A DNA stretch of 61,113 bases from Gammaproteobacteria bacterium. Lineage in GTDB: Bacteria; Pseudomonadota; Gammaproteobacteria; Enterobacterales; Alteromonadaceae. Under the pieces are notes generated by a model. The model saw nothing but the letters and a program-made list of their open reading frames with translations, was not told where the DNA came from and ran no database searches. This document shows, piece after piece, positions 32,604-43,090 of this stretch; position 1 is the first letter of the stretch; every line of letters starts with the position of its first letter. Both the position numbers and the translations under genes were made by a program. The stretch spans positions 1-61,113 of the forward strand of contig JAHIWM010000219.1 in assembly GCA_018815765.1 (NCBI GenBank), read 5' to 3'.

Positions 32604-35489
32604 TTATGATTCCTGTTGGTATAAAGGTCGGGGTTTGGCTATGCCATAGCCTTGAGCGAAGTCGATTCCCATCTCTGTCAGCTTGTGACAAATCTCCATG
32701 TTTTCAACATATTCAGCTACGGTCTGGATTTTCATAGCGCGGGCAATATCGTGAATAGACTGCACTATGGCGCAGTCAAAAGGATCGATCAGCAAGTCGC
32801 GAACAAAGCTGCCATCAATTTTGACAAAGTCGACCGGGAAGTTTTTCAGGTAACCATAAGATGAAAAACCACTACCAAAGTCGTCTAAGGCAAATTTACA
32901 GCCCAGCTGTCTGAAGTGGGAAATGAAATCCAGCGTCTGGTGCACATTTAAAATCGCCATACTTTCGGTGATTTCAAAACAGACCTTAGCAAAAGGAATG
33001 TGATACTCACGGAACAATGAACTGACATAAGCTTTGAACAGCGGATCGGTTAACGAAGCCCCGGATAAATTGATGTTGGCTAAATTCAGCTCCGCCAAAT
33101 GAGCAGGTTGTTGTGCCAGCCAGCGGAAGTAGTTGCGGATCACCCAACGGTCTATTTGTGGCATCAGGCCATAACGTTCTGCAGAGCTTAAGAAATTGCC
33201 CGGCGCTATCAGACCTTGATCCGGTAAAGACAAGCGCAGCAGGATCTCATAATGCAAACCAGGCTGATCCTGTTGAATCGCCGTGATGGGCTGCATAAAA
33301 AGCACAAAGTTATCTTGTTCAAGCGCCTGACGTAAGGTTTTTAACCACTGAATTTCAGACTGATGGCGCTGCAGTTCTTCATCGTCGGCATTAAACATAT
33401 GAATGCGGTTACGACCTTTTTCTTTGGCGACAAAGCAGGCTGAATCTGCTTGTTTTAACCAATGTTCAGTGCTTTGATTACCGTCAGGGTTTTCAGCCAG
33501 GCCAATACTGACACTGATACTGAATACGCTGTCCTGCCAGATAAAGCGGAATTCTTTGACTGTATCCAACAACTGATGAGCAATGGCAAAGGCTTCATTG
33601 CTGGTTAAGTGGGGCAACAGCACCACAAACTCATCACTTTCTAATCGGGCTAAAATACCTCTGTTATTCAGTACCCTTTGCATTTGGTTACTGATTTGGC
33701 ATAACAAGGCATCACCAGCTCTGTGGTCGCAGGTCGTATTGATCAGTTTAAACTGGTCGATATCCAGATAAAGCAAGGTGGCTTGATGAGCAAAACGCAG
33801 AGTCTGTTCCAGTTGTTCAATAAAATAATGTCGGTTGTACAACGACGTCAGTGGATCGTGTGTCGCCAGATACGCCAGCTGTTCGGTATTTTGTTTGTGC
33901 GCTGTGATATCCACTATAGAACCATGCACATATGCGCTTTGTGTTCTGTCACCTTCGGCCAGCCGTGCTGACATCAAAGCCCAAAATGCAGTGCCATCGG
34001 CACGTAAACCCCGAATTTCAAAGTTCTTGTTATCGCCCAGCTGCAGTTGTTTCAGCATCAGGGCTCTGTCTTCCGGATTGGCGTAATAACGCGCCATACC
34101 GGTTTTTGCCACATCCAGTTGCATTTGTTGCAGGTTTTGATAACCCAGCATAGTCAGCAGTGCCTGATTGGCGGTGATCAGCTGGCCTTGCAAGGTACTG
34201 GTAAACATACCTTCAACTGCGTTGTGGTAGATATCGTAATACTGCTGTAAATGGGCATTGGCCAGACGTTGGTGATCGATACTTTGTTGTTGGGTACCTC
34301 TGATATTTTGCAGCAAGCTAAAACTCATCAATGCCATACTGCCCATCACAGCCATCAACAACAGATATTGCCAGGCCTGAGCTGTAGGTACATAACCAAT
34401 TTGCGATAAGGCCATCAGCACTATACAACCAAAGAAAAAAGACCAGCCTAAAGCAAAAGTTTTAGCTGTACGATCGCCTCGAATGGCGTGAACCAGTGCA
34501 AACAGCGTGTTGACGCCCAGACACAAAGCAGTGACGACCAACAGACCCCAGAACCGTAATTGGTTATTGGCATAAAGTGGACTGAACAGTAATAGTAAAG
34601 CGCTGATTAAACACAGATAAAAGCCAAATCTACCCAGAATGCTGCTCTGCTGAGGACGCACATACCAGCTAAAAAGAGTCAGGCAGGAAAAGGTAGCTCC
34701 GGTAGCCACATACAAAATAGCATGATTGATTTCCGGATAATCAGGCCAAATCATCGCAAAAGCCAAACCGTTTAAAATCGCCAATACCAAAGCGCAATTA
34801 ATAAAAAAGCCGGAGTAATACAAATACAACTTTTGCTGTAGCGAGAAATACAAAAACAGGTTGTAAATCGCCATCAGCAATAAAACACCACACAACAAAC
34901 CATCCAGAATGTTTTTATACAACTGGTCTAACACAAAATTGTTGTGTTGCCATAAGGTTAGCTGCACTGGGGCAATAGCTGCATCCTGCACTTTAATAAA
35001 CAAATCCAGTTCCTGACCTGGTTCAAAATTCAGTGGAAAAGCAAAGCTGCGATAGGCGAGGGCACGTTGATAAAAAGGCACTGAAGCTCCGGTGCTGCTT
35101 ACTAGCTGCAAATCATTTTTTGCCCTGTTGTAGCTATAGACCTGGACGACATCCGCCAGCGGAAAATCGTAATGTACGACAGTTTGAATCTGAGTTTGGC
35201 CTGTGTAATGTAAACGGGTAAATAACCAGAGCGACTGGTCGGCGTTTTGCAGTGATTTTTTGTATTCGGCGACCAGACGAAAGGCATGGTGCCTTTCGGG
35301 GTCAAAAATCAATTCTTCCAGCGGTAAGGCTTTATGAGTTTGCTGGAAATACAAATTAGGCCCAAGCTCAAGACGACTGAGCTGTTTATCAAAACTATTT
35401 ACCTGAGCATGAAAAGCAAAAGCACTGCCGCAGAACATCAGTAGCATTAGCCACCATAACTTTATTCCGCGCTGCAGTTTTTCTTTCAT
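32604..35489 (-). CDS. 7TM-DISM/PAS protein with degenerate GGDEF and EAL domain
   Basis: The 961-residue protein has a signal peptide, a periplasmic 7TMR-DISM extracellular domain (about 30-180), seven membrane helices (about 185-390), PAS (about 410-525), GGDEF (about 540-700) and EAL (about 720-955) domains. The GGDEF motif is replaced by ESDEF at 617-621, so cyclase activity is unlikely. The EAL segment reads YEILLR near 747 but keeps the Glu, NINLSG, EITES, DDFGSGFSS, KID and AEYVEN, so phosphodiesterase activity is plausible. It overlaps the upstream 104-residue gene by ATGA. Confidence 0.92.
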   Translation of the reverse strand: MKEKLQRGIKLWWLMLLMFCGSAFAFHAQVNSFDKQLSRLELGPNLYFQQTHKALPLEELIFDPERHHAFRLVAEYKKSLQNADQSLWLFTRLHYTGQTQIQTVVHYDFPLADVVQVYSYNRAKNDLQLVSSTGASVPFYQRALAYRSFAFPLNFEPGQELDLFIKVQDAAIAPVQLTLWQHNNFVLDQLYKNILDGLLCGVLLLMAIYNLFLYFSLQQKLYLYYSGFFINCALVLAILNGLAFAMIWPDYPEINHAILYVATGATFSCLTLFSWYVRPQQSSILGRFGFYLCLISALLLLFSPLYANNQLRFWGLLVVTALCLGVNTLFALVHAIRGDRTAKTFALGWSFFFGCIVLMALSQIGYVPTAQAWQYLLLMAVMGSMALMSFSLLQNIRGTQQQSIDHQRLANAHLQQYYDIYHNAVEGMFTSTLQGQLITANQALLTMLGYQNLQQMQLDVAKTGMARYYANPEDRALMLKQLQLGDNKNFEIRGLRADGTAFWALMSARLAEGDRTQSAYVHGSIVDITAHKQNTEQLAYLATHDPLTSLYNRHYFIEQLEQTLRFAHQATLLYLDIDQFKLINTTCDHRAGDALLCQISNQMQRVLNNRGILARLESDEFVVLLPHLTSNEAFAIAHQLLDTVKEFRFIWQDSVFSISVSIGLAENPDGNQSTEHWLKQADSACFVAKEKGRNRIHMFNADDEELQRHQSEIQWLKTLRQALEQDNFVLFMQPITAIQQDQPGLHYEILLRLSLPDQGLIAPGNFLSSAERYGLMPQIDRWVIRNYFRWLAQQPAHLAELNLANINLSGASLTDPLFKAYVSSLFREYHIPFAKVCFEITESMAILNVHQTLDFISHFRQLGCKFALDDFGSGFSSYGYLKNFPVDFVKIDGSFVRDLLIDPFDCAIVQSIHDIARAMKIQTVAEYVENMEICHKLTEMGIDFAQGYGIAKPRPLYQQES

Positions 35490-35797
35490 TTAATCTCCAA
35501 GCTACTGAATTCTTTTGCTAATTCTGACAGTAACATAGCGCCACCTGCACTGTCAGCTGTGACCCAAAAACTTTCGCTGTAGTCTTCGTAACAAAAGGTA
35601 AATGATTCATTAGCAAAACTTAAACCCAGCTCTACCCTGTCTGCACCATAAGCTAAGGTGCCTGCTTTAACAGCGCTATGTTCAAACCACTGCTTACATT
35701 GTTGGACTTGTTCAAAGCGCATTGGCCATAAAGAGGTAAGCAGCAGTTGTTTCTGCTCAATTTGTACAACAAAACTATTTATATGGCTGTTCTTCAT
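35486..35797 (-). CDS. Hypothetical protein coupled to the EAL protein
   Basis: The ATG at 35797 (ACGGAAAC upstream) gives 103 residues; the longer frame would run into selO. The start MKNSHINSFVVQIEQKQLLL is followed by a mixed alpha/beta sequence with several aromatic residues (FTFCYEDYSESFWV) and no signal peptide. I recognise no family. Its stop overlaps the start of the 7TM-DISM/EAL gene (ATGA), and it begins 10 bp after the selO stop, so all three genes are one transcript. Confidence 0.6.
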   Translation of the reverse strand: MKNSHINSFVVQIEQKQLLLTSLWPMRFEQVQQCKQWFEHSAVKAGTLAYGADRVELGLSFANESFTFCYEDYSESFWVTADSAGGAMLLSELAKEFSSLEIK

Positions 35798-35807
35798 TGT
35801 GTTTCCG

Positions 35808-37256
35808 TTAACTGCTACAGGAAATATCCATACCTTTGCCCCAATCCGGTGGTGGTGCGGCAAAGGCTTCTTTATCAGGCTGCAATTGGTAAGGGGTTTC
35901 TAAGACCTGCATCAGTTGATGTAAAGGAGCTGTGTCCCCTTGTTCTGCCGCTTCAATAGCTTGCTGAGCCAGATAATTGCGCAGAATATACAAAGGGTTA
36001 ACGCTGTTCATTTGGGTTTTACGTTCAGCTGTTGTGGCGGATTCCTTCGTCAGGCGAGCGCGGTACAATTCTGCCCACTGGTCAAAAGCCACAAGGTCCA
36101 GCATATGATCACGGATGGAGGAGCCATTGATATCGTCCGAAAAATCTGCAAGACGACGGAAACTTAAAGTGTAATCCTGCTTTTGCTGTTGTAATAACGC
36201 CAGCCATTGACCTATTAAAGCGCGATCTGTCGGCTCTATGGTTGCAAGGCCCAGCTTTTTACCCATCAAAGCCATGTAATGGCTGACTAAGGTTGGCTCA
36301 TACAACCCCAGCGCAGCTCGTAAATCCTCTACTTCAATCAAAGGCGATAAGGCATGAGCCAGTGCATTGAGGTTCCATAAACCTATACCAGGCTGTTCGT
36401 CAAAGGCATAACGGCCGCTGTGATCCGAGTGATTGCAGATATAACCCGGCTGATAGTCATCTAAAAAGGCGTAAGGGCCATAGTCAAAGCTGATACCTAA
36501 AATCGACATATTGTCGGTATTCATCACTCCATGATTAAAACCTATAGCTTGCCACTGGCTAATCAACTCTGCGGTACTGACTACAACCTGTTGCAACATC
36601 GCCAATGCAGGGTTTTCTGCGTCCAGGCAATCCGGGAAATGCTGCTGCACAGTAAAGTCGACCAGACGTCGTAACTGGCTTTTATCGCCGGTGTAAAAAC
36701 AGTGTTCAAAGTGGCCAAAACGGATATGGCTGGGACAGACGCGGATCACCATAGCACCTTGTTCCATCGTTTCGCGTTGCACAGGCTCGGTGCTACCGAC
36801 CAGACTTAAAGCTCTGCTGGTGGGAATACCTAAATGAAACATAGCTTCGGAGGCTAAAAATTCGCGAATGCTGGATCGTAATACAGCACGACCATCACCA
36901 AAACGTGAATAAGGGGTGCGGCCAGCGCCTTTTAAATGCAGATCATAATTTTTGCCATCAGCACCTTTGACATCCCCCAATAGCAAACCCCGGCCATCTC
37001 CCAGCTCAGGATTGTATTGCCCAAACTGATGACCCGCATACTTTTGCGCTATCGGCTTGCTACCTGTAAATAGTTTTTTGCCACTTAAGTAGTCTGCAGT
37101 ATCAGCTTGCTGAAAAAATGCAGCAGGGATTTGCAGTAAAGCCGCAGTGTCAGCGCTGTAAGCTAAGAGTTTAGGCTCTGCAAAAGGAGTCACGGCTACA
37201 AGACTGACTAAGTCAGGTAAACCCGAGGCATAGGTGGAACTTAAAAGAAGTGGCAT
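35808..37256 (-). CDS. selO: Protein adenylyltransferase SelO
   Basis: The 482-residue pseudokinase-fold protein shows the SelO signatures QFGQYNPELGDGRG (79-90), KGAGRTPYSRFGDGRAVLRS (109-128) and catalytic NTDN with FDYG (Asp248, Asn249, Asp258). It ends GKGMDISCSS, with the penultimate Cys that can form a disulfide to the activation loop. SelO transfers AMP to proteins and responds to oxidative stress. I take ATG 37256 over TTG 37268. The two genes downstream are coupled to it, an arrangement I do not know from other genomes. Confidence 0.93.
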   Translation of the reverse strand: MPLLLSSTYASGLPDLVSLVAVTPFAEPKLLAYSADTAALLQIPAAFFQQADTADYLSGKKLFTGSKPIAQKYAGHQFGQYNPELGDGRGLLLGDVKGADGKNYDLHLKGAGRTPYSRFGDGRAVLRSSIREFLASEAMFHLGIPTSRALSLVGSTEPVQRETMEQGAMVIRVCPSHIRFGHFEHCFYTGDKSQLRRLVDFTVQQHFPDCLDAENPALAMLQQVVVSTAELISQWQAIGFNHGVMNTDNMSILGISFDYGPYAFLDDYQPGYICNHSDHSGRYAFDEQPGIGLWNLNALAHALSPLIEVEDLRAALGLYEPTLVSHYMALMGKKLGLATIEPTDRALIGQWLALLQQQKQDYTLSFRRLADFSDDINGSSIRDHMLDLVAFDQWAELYRARLTKESATTAERKTQMNSVNPLYILRNYLAQQAIEAAEQGDTAPLHQLMQVLETPYQLQPDKEAFAAPPPDWGKGMDISCSS

Positions 37257-37436
37257 AACAAACCCCAAAACGGCAATGGCCCATTGTCCTTGCTGTACCT
37301 GCTTAGCTCAAGCGCTTTTTTGTTGTGACTTTGGCTGAATTTAGTCATCCAGCTTGTATAAACAAGTACTTAGGTCTTTAATGGAAAAAACACAGTAAAA
37401 ATAAACCAAAGTTCAGCTTCAGGGAGAATAACAATA

Positions 37437-37754
37437 ATGCGATTTATACCTTTGATAATGTTAGTTTTAGTGGGGTTGTCTGCGCCAGTTTTAGCGCAGG
37501 ATGCGGTAGCTGGAAAAACCAAAGCAGCAGTCTGCTCTGCTTGTCATGGTGCTGAAGGGGTTTCGGTATTACCGGATTACCCTAACTTAGCAGGGCAAAA
37601 ACAGAAGTATCTGGAGACCTCCATTAAAGCTTATCGTGATGGTCAACGTAAACATGCGGTGATGTCGCCTATGGCGGCTGGCTTGTCTGATGCGGATATT
37701 CTGGATTTAGCGGCGTATTTTTCTGCTTTGCCGGCTCAGTCGCCTGCTAAATAA
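37437..37754 (+). CDS. Periplasmic class I cytochrome c
   Basis: A 105-residue monohaem cytochrome with Sec signal peptide (about 1-20, cleavage after VLA), haem motif CSACH (Cys33, Cys36, His37) and a downstream Met (76 or 79, in VMSPMAAGL) as sixth ligand. This is the small c553/c4-domain-like class that shuttles electrons in the periplasm. GGGAGAATAAC precedes the ATG. Its last 19 bp overlap the recQ 3' end on the other strand. Confidence 0.92.
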   Translation: MRFIPLIMLVLVGLSAPVLAQDAVAGKTKAAVCSACHGAEGVSVLPDYPNLAGQKQKYLETSIKAYRDGQRKHAVMSPMAAGLSDADILDLAAYFSALPAQSPAK

Positions 37755-39547
37755 TCGCTGATTAAATCAAGGAAATCAGCGCCATAACGGCCTAGTTTGG
37801 TTTGGCCTACGCCACTGATAGCTAAAAATTCCACGCTGTTGGCTGGGCAGGCTTGCGCCATTTCTATTAGCGTTGCGTCTGAAAACACCACAAAAGGTGG
37901 CACGTCATCGCGCTCTGCAATGGCTTTACGCAGCACTTTTAAGCGGGCAAACAGTTTACGGTCGTAGTTTTGTGGTGTTGTGGTTTTACTACTGCTGGCT
38001 TTGGTTTGAACTAAGCGTGGCACCGCCAGTTGCAAACTTTGCTCAGCGCGCAGCACAGCACGGGCGGCTTCCTGCAGCTTAAGCACAGAATGCTGGCTGA
38101 TATCCTGTTGCAATAAACCACAATGCACTAACTGGCGCAAAATGCTCAACCAATAGTCATGTGACTGTTCTTTGCCTATGGCATAAGTAGACAGCTTGTC
38201 GTGGCCCAGTTCATGAATACGGCTGGTCTGACTGCCACGTAATACATCAATGACATGGTTCATACCAAAACTTTGATTGACGCGATAGACACAGGACAGC
38301 GCTTTTCGTGCCAGTTCAGTGGCATCAAATTGCTTGGGTGGGTCGATACAAATATCGCAGTTGCCACAAGGTTTCTGGCTGGATTCGCCAAAGTAATTTA
38401 ACAGCACTAAACGTCGGCAGGTTTGAGCCTGAGCAAAAGCTGCCATCTGGTTAAAACGCTGCAAAGCTACTTCGGTTCTGCTGTTGTTTTCATCTTTTTC
38501 TATCCAGCTGCGCATCCGGGCTATATCGGCAGGGTCCACCAGCATCAAAGCTTCGGCTGGCACACCGTCACGGCCAGCGCGGCCTGTTTCCTGATAATAA
38601 GCTTCAATGGTGCGCGGCAGTTCAAAGTGGATCACAAAACGTATATTGGATTTATTCACACCCATACCAAAAGCCACAGTGGCGATAATCAGCTGGATTT
38701 GGTCTTTTTTAAAGGCTTCCTGCACTGAATTACGCTGCTCATTGGTTAAGCCTGCATGATAAGCCGCTACCTGAAAACCTTTGCCCGCCAGTTGCTCGGT
38801 CAGCTCGTCGACTTTGCGGCGTGAGGCACAATAAATAATGCCACTTTGTTGTTCCTGCAGTTTCAGGTAATTGACCACCTGTTCCAGCGGACGGAATTTT
38901 TCCTGCACAGTGTAACGAATATTAGGCCGGTCAAAACTACCGACAGAGACATAAGGCTGCTGCAAATTCAGCTGGCGGCTGATGTCCTTTTGCGTGGCCG
39001 GATCTGCTGTGGCCGTGAGCGCCATCATAGGCACATGTGGGAAATACTGCTTGAGCTGCGCCAGTTCAGTGTAATGGGGCCTGAAATCGTGGCCCCACTG
39101 TGAAATACAATGCGCTTCGTCTATGGCAAATAAACTGACACCAACTTCCGCAAGACGCGCCATAAAGTCCGGTTGCAATAAACGTTCTGGCGCCAGATAC
39201 AACAGTTTCAGCTGCTGATTGCGTAAACGCCGGATCACATCCTGAATTTCTTCTCTGCTTTGGCTGCTGTTAATAAATTCAGCTGCTATACCATTGGCCT
39301 GCAAAGCGTCGACCTGATCTTTCATCAGCGACATTAAAGGCGAAACGACTACAGTGACATAAGGCAATAACAACGCAGGTAACTGATAACACAGCGATTT
39401 TCCGCCCCCTGTTGGCATCAGCACAAAAGTGTCCTGACCGCTCAGGCAAGCCTGGATCACCTCCAGTTGTCCATGACGGAACTGGCTGTAACCAAAAGCT
39501 TGTTTTAAGGTGTCGAACAGAATTTGTGGCAAAGGACAGCGCTGCAT
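37736..39547 (-). CDS. recQ: ATP-dependent DNA helicase RecQ
   Basis: The 603-residue protein has the complete RecQ layout: helicase motif [14 protein letters not shown] ([16 protein letters not shown]), motif [12 protein letters not shown], the RQC zinc site ([12 protein letters not shown]...CGNCDIC), winged helix and C-terminal HRDC domain ([13 protein letters not shown]). It acts in recombination repair. Its neighbour across the strand is a YigI-type thioesterase, as in enteric bacteria. Confidence 0.95.
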   Translation of the reverse strand: MQRCPLPQILFDTLKQAFGYSQFRHGQLEVIQACLSGQDTFVLMPTGGGKSLCYQLPALLLPYVTVVVSPLMSLMKDQVDALQANGIAAEFINSSQSREEIQDVIRRLRNQQLKLLYLAPERLLQPDFMARLAEVGVSLFAIDEAHCISQWGHDFRPHYTELAQLKQYFPHVPMMALTATADPATQKDISRQLNLQQPYVSVGSFDRPNIRYTVQEKFRPLEQVVNYLKLQEQQSGIIYCASRRKVDELTEQLAGKGFQVAAYHAGLTNEQRNSVQEAFKKDQIQLIIATVAFGMGVNKSNIRFVIHFELPRTIEAYYQETGRAGRDGVPAEALMLVDPADIARMRSWIEKDENNSRTEVALQRFNQMAAFAQAQTCRRLVLLNYFGESSQKPCGNCDICIDPPKQFDATELARKALSCVYRVNQSFGMNHVIDVLRGSQTSRIHELGHDKLSTYAIGKEQSHDYWLSILRQLVHCGLLQQDISQHSVLKLQEAARAVLRAEQSLQLAVPRLVQTKASSSKTTTPQNYDRKLFARLKVLRKAIAERDDVPPFVVFSDATLIEMAQACPANSVEFLAISGVGQTKLGRYGADFLDLISDYLAGD

Positions 39548-39661
39548 TATGAAAAATCTGGCGCATTGTAATCAAAAGCAGCGAAGCTGTCTTGACCATT
39601 GTGTCATCGGGTGCGCTGGAGTAGATTGTTCACTGCTCTTACCAGTGACGTTGGGAACCTT

Positions 39662-40114
39662 ATGCACGCTGATCAGTTATTACCATTTATCGCCGATACT
39701 TTTGACCAAATGCCTTTTAATCGCTTGTTGGGCTTAAAAGTCACCCGTTTTGATGAACAACAAGCCGAAGTACGTTTTGACTGGGCAGGCCAGCTGGTCG
39801 GTAATCCGGTGCAGCAGATTTTACATGGTGGTGTGATTGCTTCAGTACTGGATGTGGTAGGCGGATTAATGGCGGTGTCCAGTGCCTTAACCCGACTGGG
39901 CGATATAGCGGACGCTGAACTGGCGGAAAAGCTGGGGAAAATGAGCACTATAGATATTCGCACCGATTACCTAAGGCCTGGCCGTGGTCAGCAGTTTATT
40001 GCTACAGCACAAGTGATCCGCACCGGTAATAAGGTTTGTGTCTGTCGGATGGAATTGCATAACGAGCAGGGCACTCATATAGCTTTAGGCACTGGTACTT
40101 ATCTGGTGGGCTAA
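39662..40114 (+). CDS. yigI: YigI-type thioesterase
   Basis: I use the ATG at 39662 (GGGAAC upstream), giving 150 residues. It is a hot-dog-fold thioesterase: FNRLLGLKVTRFDEQQAEVRF, then ILHGGVIASVLDVVGGLMAV (the HGG signature, Asp-containing helix) and RTDYLRPGRGQQFIATA. The combination, and the position next to recQ, match E. coli YigI, a medium/long-chain acyl-CoA thioesterase. The gene is divergent from recQ with 115 bp between starts. Confidence 0.82.
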   Translation: MHADQLLPFIADTFDQMPFNRLLGLKVTRFDEQQAEVRFDWAGQLVGNPVQQILHGGVIASVLDVVGGLMAVSSALTRLGDIADAELAEKLGKMSTIDIRTDYLRPGRGQQFIATAQVIRTGNKVCVCRMELHNEQGTHIALGTGTYLVG

Positions 40115-40369
40115 TAACAACTTGTCCGCGCAAGAATCCTCTCTTTATTTTGCTCTTAGCTTGTACTTATAAGCTATACATAATCTGTGTTGCCTTTTCT
40201 CATGCAACACATTGATCTTTGCTGATTTTGATTGGATAAATGAGATAACTTGATAATAATGAGACTGTCAGCGAGCTGAGATATGAGTGGCATTTAGCCG
40301 ACTTTTCTGGTTGTCACTCAATTTTATATGGATGTTTTTCAGTGAAATTTTAATTTAAAAGGAGGTTCT

Positions 40370-42043
40370 ATGCAGCTGTCTATTAAGCAAAGACTGATGT
40401 TATCAGTTGGGGTGATTTGTGTTGGTGTGGTTGTGATGACTGCTTTTGTGTTTATCCAGTTGGCCAAAATTGAGGCCCATCTTAATGATGTGGTGCACAG
40501 AGATACACCTGCTATTGAGCAGTTGATTCAGGTGACAGAGCAGCAGTATGAACAAGAGTTATTGTTGCAAAAAGAGCTGCGTTTTATTCCTGCCTCACAC
40601 CAACAGACTGCTGCGGAGTTTCAGCGTGCAGCGGCAGAGATAGAGCAACGCTATCAGCAGCTTAATAAAGCACTTCAAGCCACTAAACCTTTTTTAGAGC
40701 CCTCAGATGCTATGTCTGAATCACAGCTGATCCAGGTGAAAGAAAATGCCTTGTTGCTACGTTCAATCGAGATGATGGCCGCTGACTGGACTGAACAGGC
40801 AAAACAGCTGATCCAGGCTGCAGGGGCTGGTAAAAATGTGGCTGATTTGGAAGCGAAGCTGCTGGAGGCAGATAAAACATTAATGGCTGACGTAAAAACC
40901 TTATTGCACAATGTAGAAAGTTTTACTGCAGCAGAAATTCAGAGCATTGATGAACAAACTAAATCATTAGAAAAACAGGTGGTGATAGCTGCAGTGCTGG
41001 TGATGTTGCTCTCTATTCTAATCAATCGCTCAACCCGCAATGCCATTCAAAGAGGTTTGGCTAAAGCTATGGCTGCTTTAAAAGAATTGCAACGAGGCAA
41101 TCTGACCACTGCTGTTGTGGCGGATGAGCCAGCAGAAATTGGCGCAATGCTGACACTGATGGAACAAACGAGAAAGGATTTGGCACAATTGTTAGTGCTG
41201 GTGCAGAGCTCTACAGTGGAGGTTTCAGGTGCAGCAACTGTATTGGCTGACAGCAGTCATGGCGTGCAGCACAATGTGCAGCAGCAAAGTATGCAAATGG
41301 AGCAAATAGCTGCAGCTATGCACGAAATGTCATCGACAGCCCATGACGTAGCGCAAAGTGTTGCCACCACTCATTCTGCCAATGAAGAAGCTGCACAGAA
41401 CTCTGTTTCCAGTCAGGCCATCAATACGCAAGCAGTGCAAAGCACTGAATTGCTTGTGAAAAGCTTAACTGAAAGCGCAGCCTCTTTATCCGAACTTGAG
41501 AAAAACAGTGAGAACATAGGTGCCGTATTGGTGGTGATTAAGGCCATAGCGGATCAAACCAATTTATTGGCTTTAAATGCGGCGATTGAAGCGGCCAGAG
41601 CGGGCGAACAAGGTCGGGGTTTTTCTGTGGTGGCCGATGAAGTCAGGCATCTGGCACAGCGTACTCAAACCTCCACTACTGAAATCGAAGCTATGATCAG
41701 TACTTTCCGTCTCAGTGCTCAGCAAGCCGTGCTGAAGATGCAGCAAAGCAGCGAATTAGGCGGAAAAACTATCGCATTCTCCGGTCAATCAAGCGAGCTG
41801 ATGCAAAAAGTGAATACCTCTATTGATAAGGTGCGGGATATGAGCTTGCAGATCGCTAGTGCCGCTGAACAACAAAGCAGTGCTATTGAAGAGATTAACG
41901 TCAGTGTCAGTGTGGTGCATCAGGCGGCAGAGCATAATGCAGAGCTGGTGACGCAAGTCGCCGCTGCCAGTCAGCAACTGACAGCTATGGCAGGAACACT
42001 GGACAGTGCTGTGAAGAGGTTTCAACTGCCAGCGATTGCATGA
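40370..42043 (+). CDS. Methyl-accepting chemotaxis protein
   Basis: The 557-residue MCP has a first transmembrane helix (about 8-30), a periplasmic four-helix-bundle sensor (about 32-200), a second helix (about 205-222), HAMP (about 225-275) and a signalling domain with the hairpin tip [20 protein letters not shown] at about 396-415. AAGGAGGTTCT is a strong ribosome binding site. The ligand is not predictable. It lies between the recQ/yigI pair and rarD. Confidence 0.93.
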   Translation: MQLSIKQRLMLSVGVICVGVVVMTAFVFIQLAKIEAHLNDVVHRDTPAIEQLIQVTEQQYEQELLLQKELRFIPASHQQTAAEFQRAAAEIEQRYQQLNKALQATKPFLEPSDAMSESQLIQVKENALLLRSIEMMAADWTEQAKQLIQAAGAGKNVADLEAKLLEADKTLMADVKTLLHNVESFTAAEIQSIDEQTKSLEKQVVIAAVLVMLLSILINRSTRNAIQRGLAKAMAALKELQRGNLTTAVVADEPAEIGAMLTLMEQTRKDLAQLLVLVQSSTVEVSGAATVLADSSHGVQHNVQQQSMQMEQIAAAMHEMSSTAHDVAQSVATTHSANEEAAQNSVSSQAINTQAVQSTELLVKSLTESAASLSELEKNSENIGAVLVVIKAIADQTNLLALNAAIEAARAGEQGRGFSVVADEVRHLAQRTQTSTTEIEAMISTFRLSAQQAVLKMQQSSELGGKTIAFSGQSSELMQKVNTSIDKVRDMSLQIASAAEQQSSAIEEINVSVSVVHQAAEHNAELVTQVAAASQQLTAMAGTLDSAVKRFQLPAIA

Positions 42044-42170
42044 ACTAAGTTCCGGCCAGTTTCTTTTGTTTTAAGGCCAGATTTTAAATCTATGCGTCAG
42101 ATGTCATTACTTAATCAATAGCCATCCAGTACAATGCGCTTCTTGAGCTGGCAAAGGTCAGCAGTAGCGA

Positions 42171-43088
42171 GTGGTGGTAAAAATGACCTTAAGTCCGGCG
42201 CAAAAACTGGGTGGCGCCTTTGCCGCTGGTGCTTATACCTTGTGGGGGATAGCACCGCTTTATTTTAAACAAATCGACTTTGTGCCAGCGCAGGAAATTC
42301 TGATCCACCGTGTGGTCTGGTCTTTTGTATTGCTGGTGCTGATCGTCTTTGCGATGCAGCAATGGGGCAAAGTGCAGCAGATTTTAGCTCAGCCTAAATT
42401 GGTGCTGGCTCTGCTGGGTACTTCGCTGATTTTAGGTGGTAACTGGGGTTTATTTATCTGGGCTGTGAATAACCATCATATGCTGGATGCCAGCCTGGGT
42501 TATTACATTAATCCTTTGCTGAATGTGCTGCTTGGGATGTTTTTTCTTGGTGAACGTTTACGCAAATTTCAGTGGCTGGCTTTATTGCTGGCCGCTACAG
42601 GTGTGGTGATCCAACTGGTCACTTTTGGTTCAGTACCCTGGATAGCTTTGACTTTGGCCTGTACCTTTGCGCTTTATGGTTTATTCCGCAAAAAGCTGGC
42701 GATAGATGCCATTACCGGACTATTTATTGAATCCTTGTTGTTATTGCCTTTGGCTTTGTATTACTGGTGGCAGTTTGCCGACAGCAGCGCAGTTGATTTG
42801 AGTCAAAACAGCTGGAGTTTAAACTTATGGCTGATGGCGGCGGGTTTTGTTACCACAGTACCTTTATTGCTGTTTATCGCCGCGGCTAAACGTTTGCAGC
42901 TGTCGACTATGGGCTTTTTCCAGTACATAGGCCCAAGTTTTATGTTTGTATTTGGCGTCTGGTTGTATAACGAAACGCTGACTACAGCTAAGTTGGTAAC
43001 CTTCGGCTTTATCTGGCTGGCGCTAATTGTTTATTCACTGGATGCCTATCTGGCCTTGCGAAAAAAACCAGCAGTTCAGGTCCTTTAA
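42171..43088 (+). CDS. rarD: RarD-type EamA transporter
   Basis: The 305-residue protein has ten predicted membrane helices in two EamA/DMT halves, opening GGAFAAGAYTLWGIAPLYFK, the RarD subfamily signature, with QEILIHRVVWSF and LGGNWGLFIWAVNNHHMLDASLGYYINPL. RarD proteins export or import small drugs or metabolites (chloramphenicol-sensitive type). The start is GTG at 42171 or ATG at 42183; neither has a strong ribosome binding site. The gene ends 2 bp before repeat copy C. Confidence 0.9.
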   Translation: MVVKMTLSPAQKLGGAFAAGAYTLWGIAPLYFKQIDFVPAQEILIHRVVWSFVLLVLIVFAMQQWGKVQQILAQPKLVLALLGTSLILGGNWGLFIWAVNNHHMLDASLGYYINPLLNVLLGMFFLGERLRKFQWLALLLAATGVVIQLVTFGSVPWIALTLACTFALYGLFRKKLAIDAITGLFIESLLLLPLALYYWWQFADSSAVDLSQNSWSLNLWLMAAGFVTTVPLLLFIAAAKRLQLSTMGFFQYIGPSFMFVFGVWLYNETLTTAKLVTFGFIWLALIVYSLDAYLALRKKPAVQVL

Positions 43089-43090
43089 AT

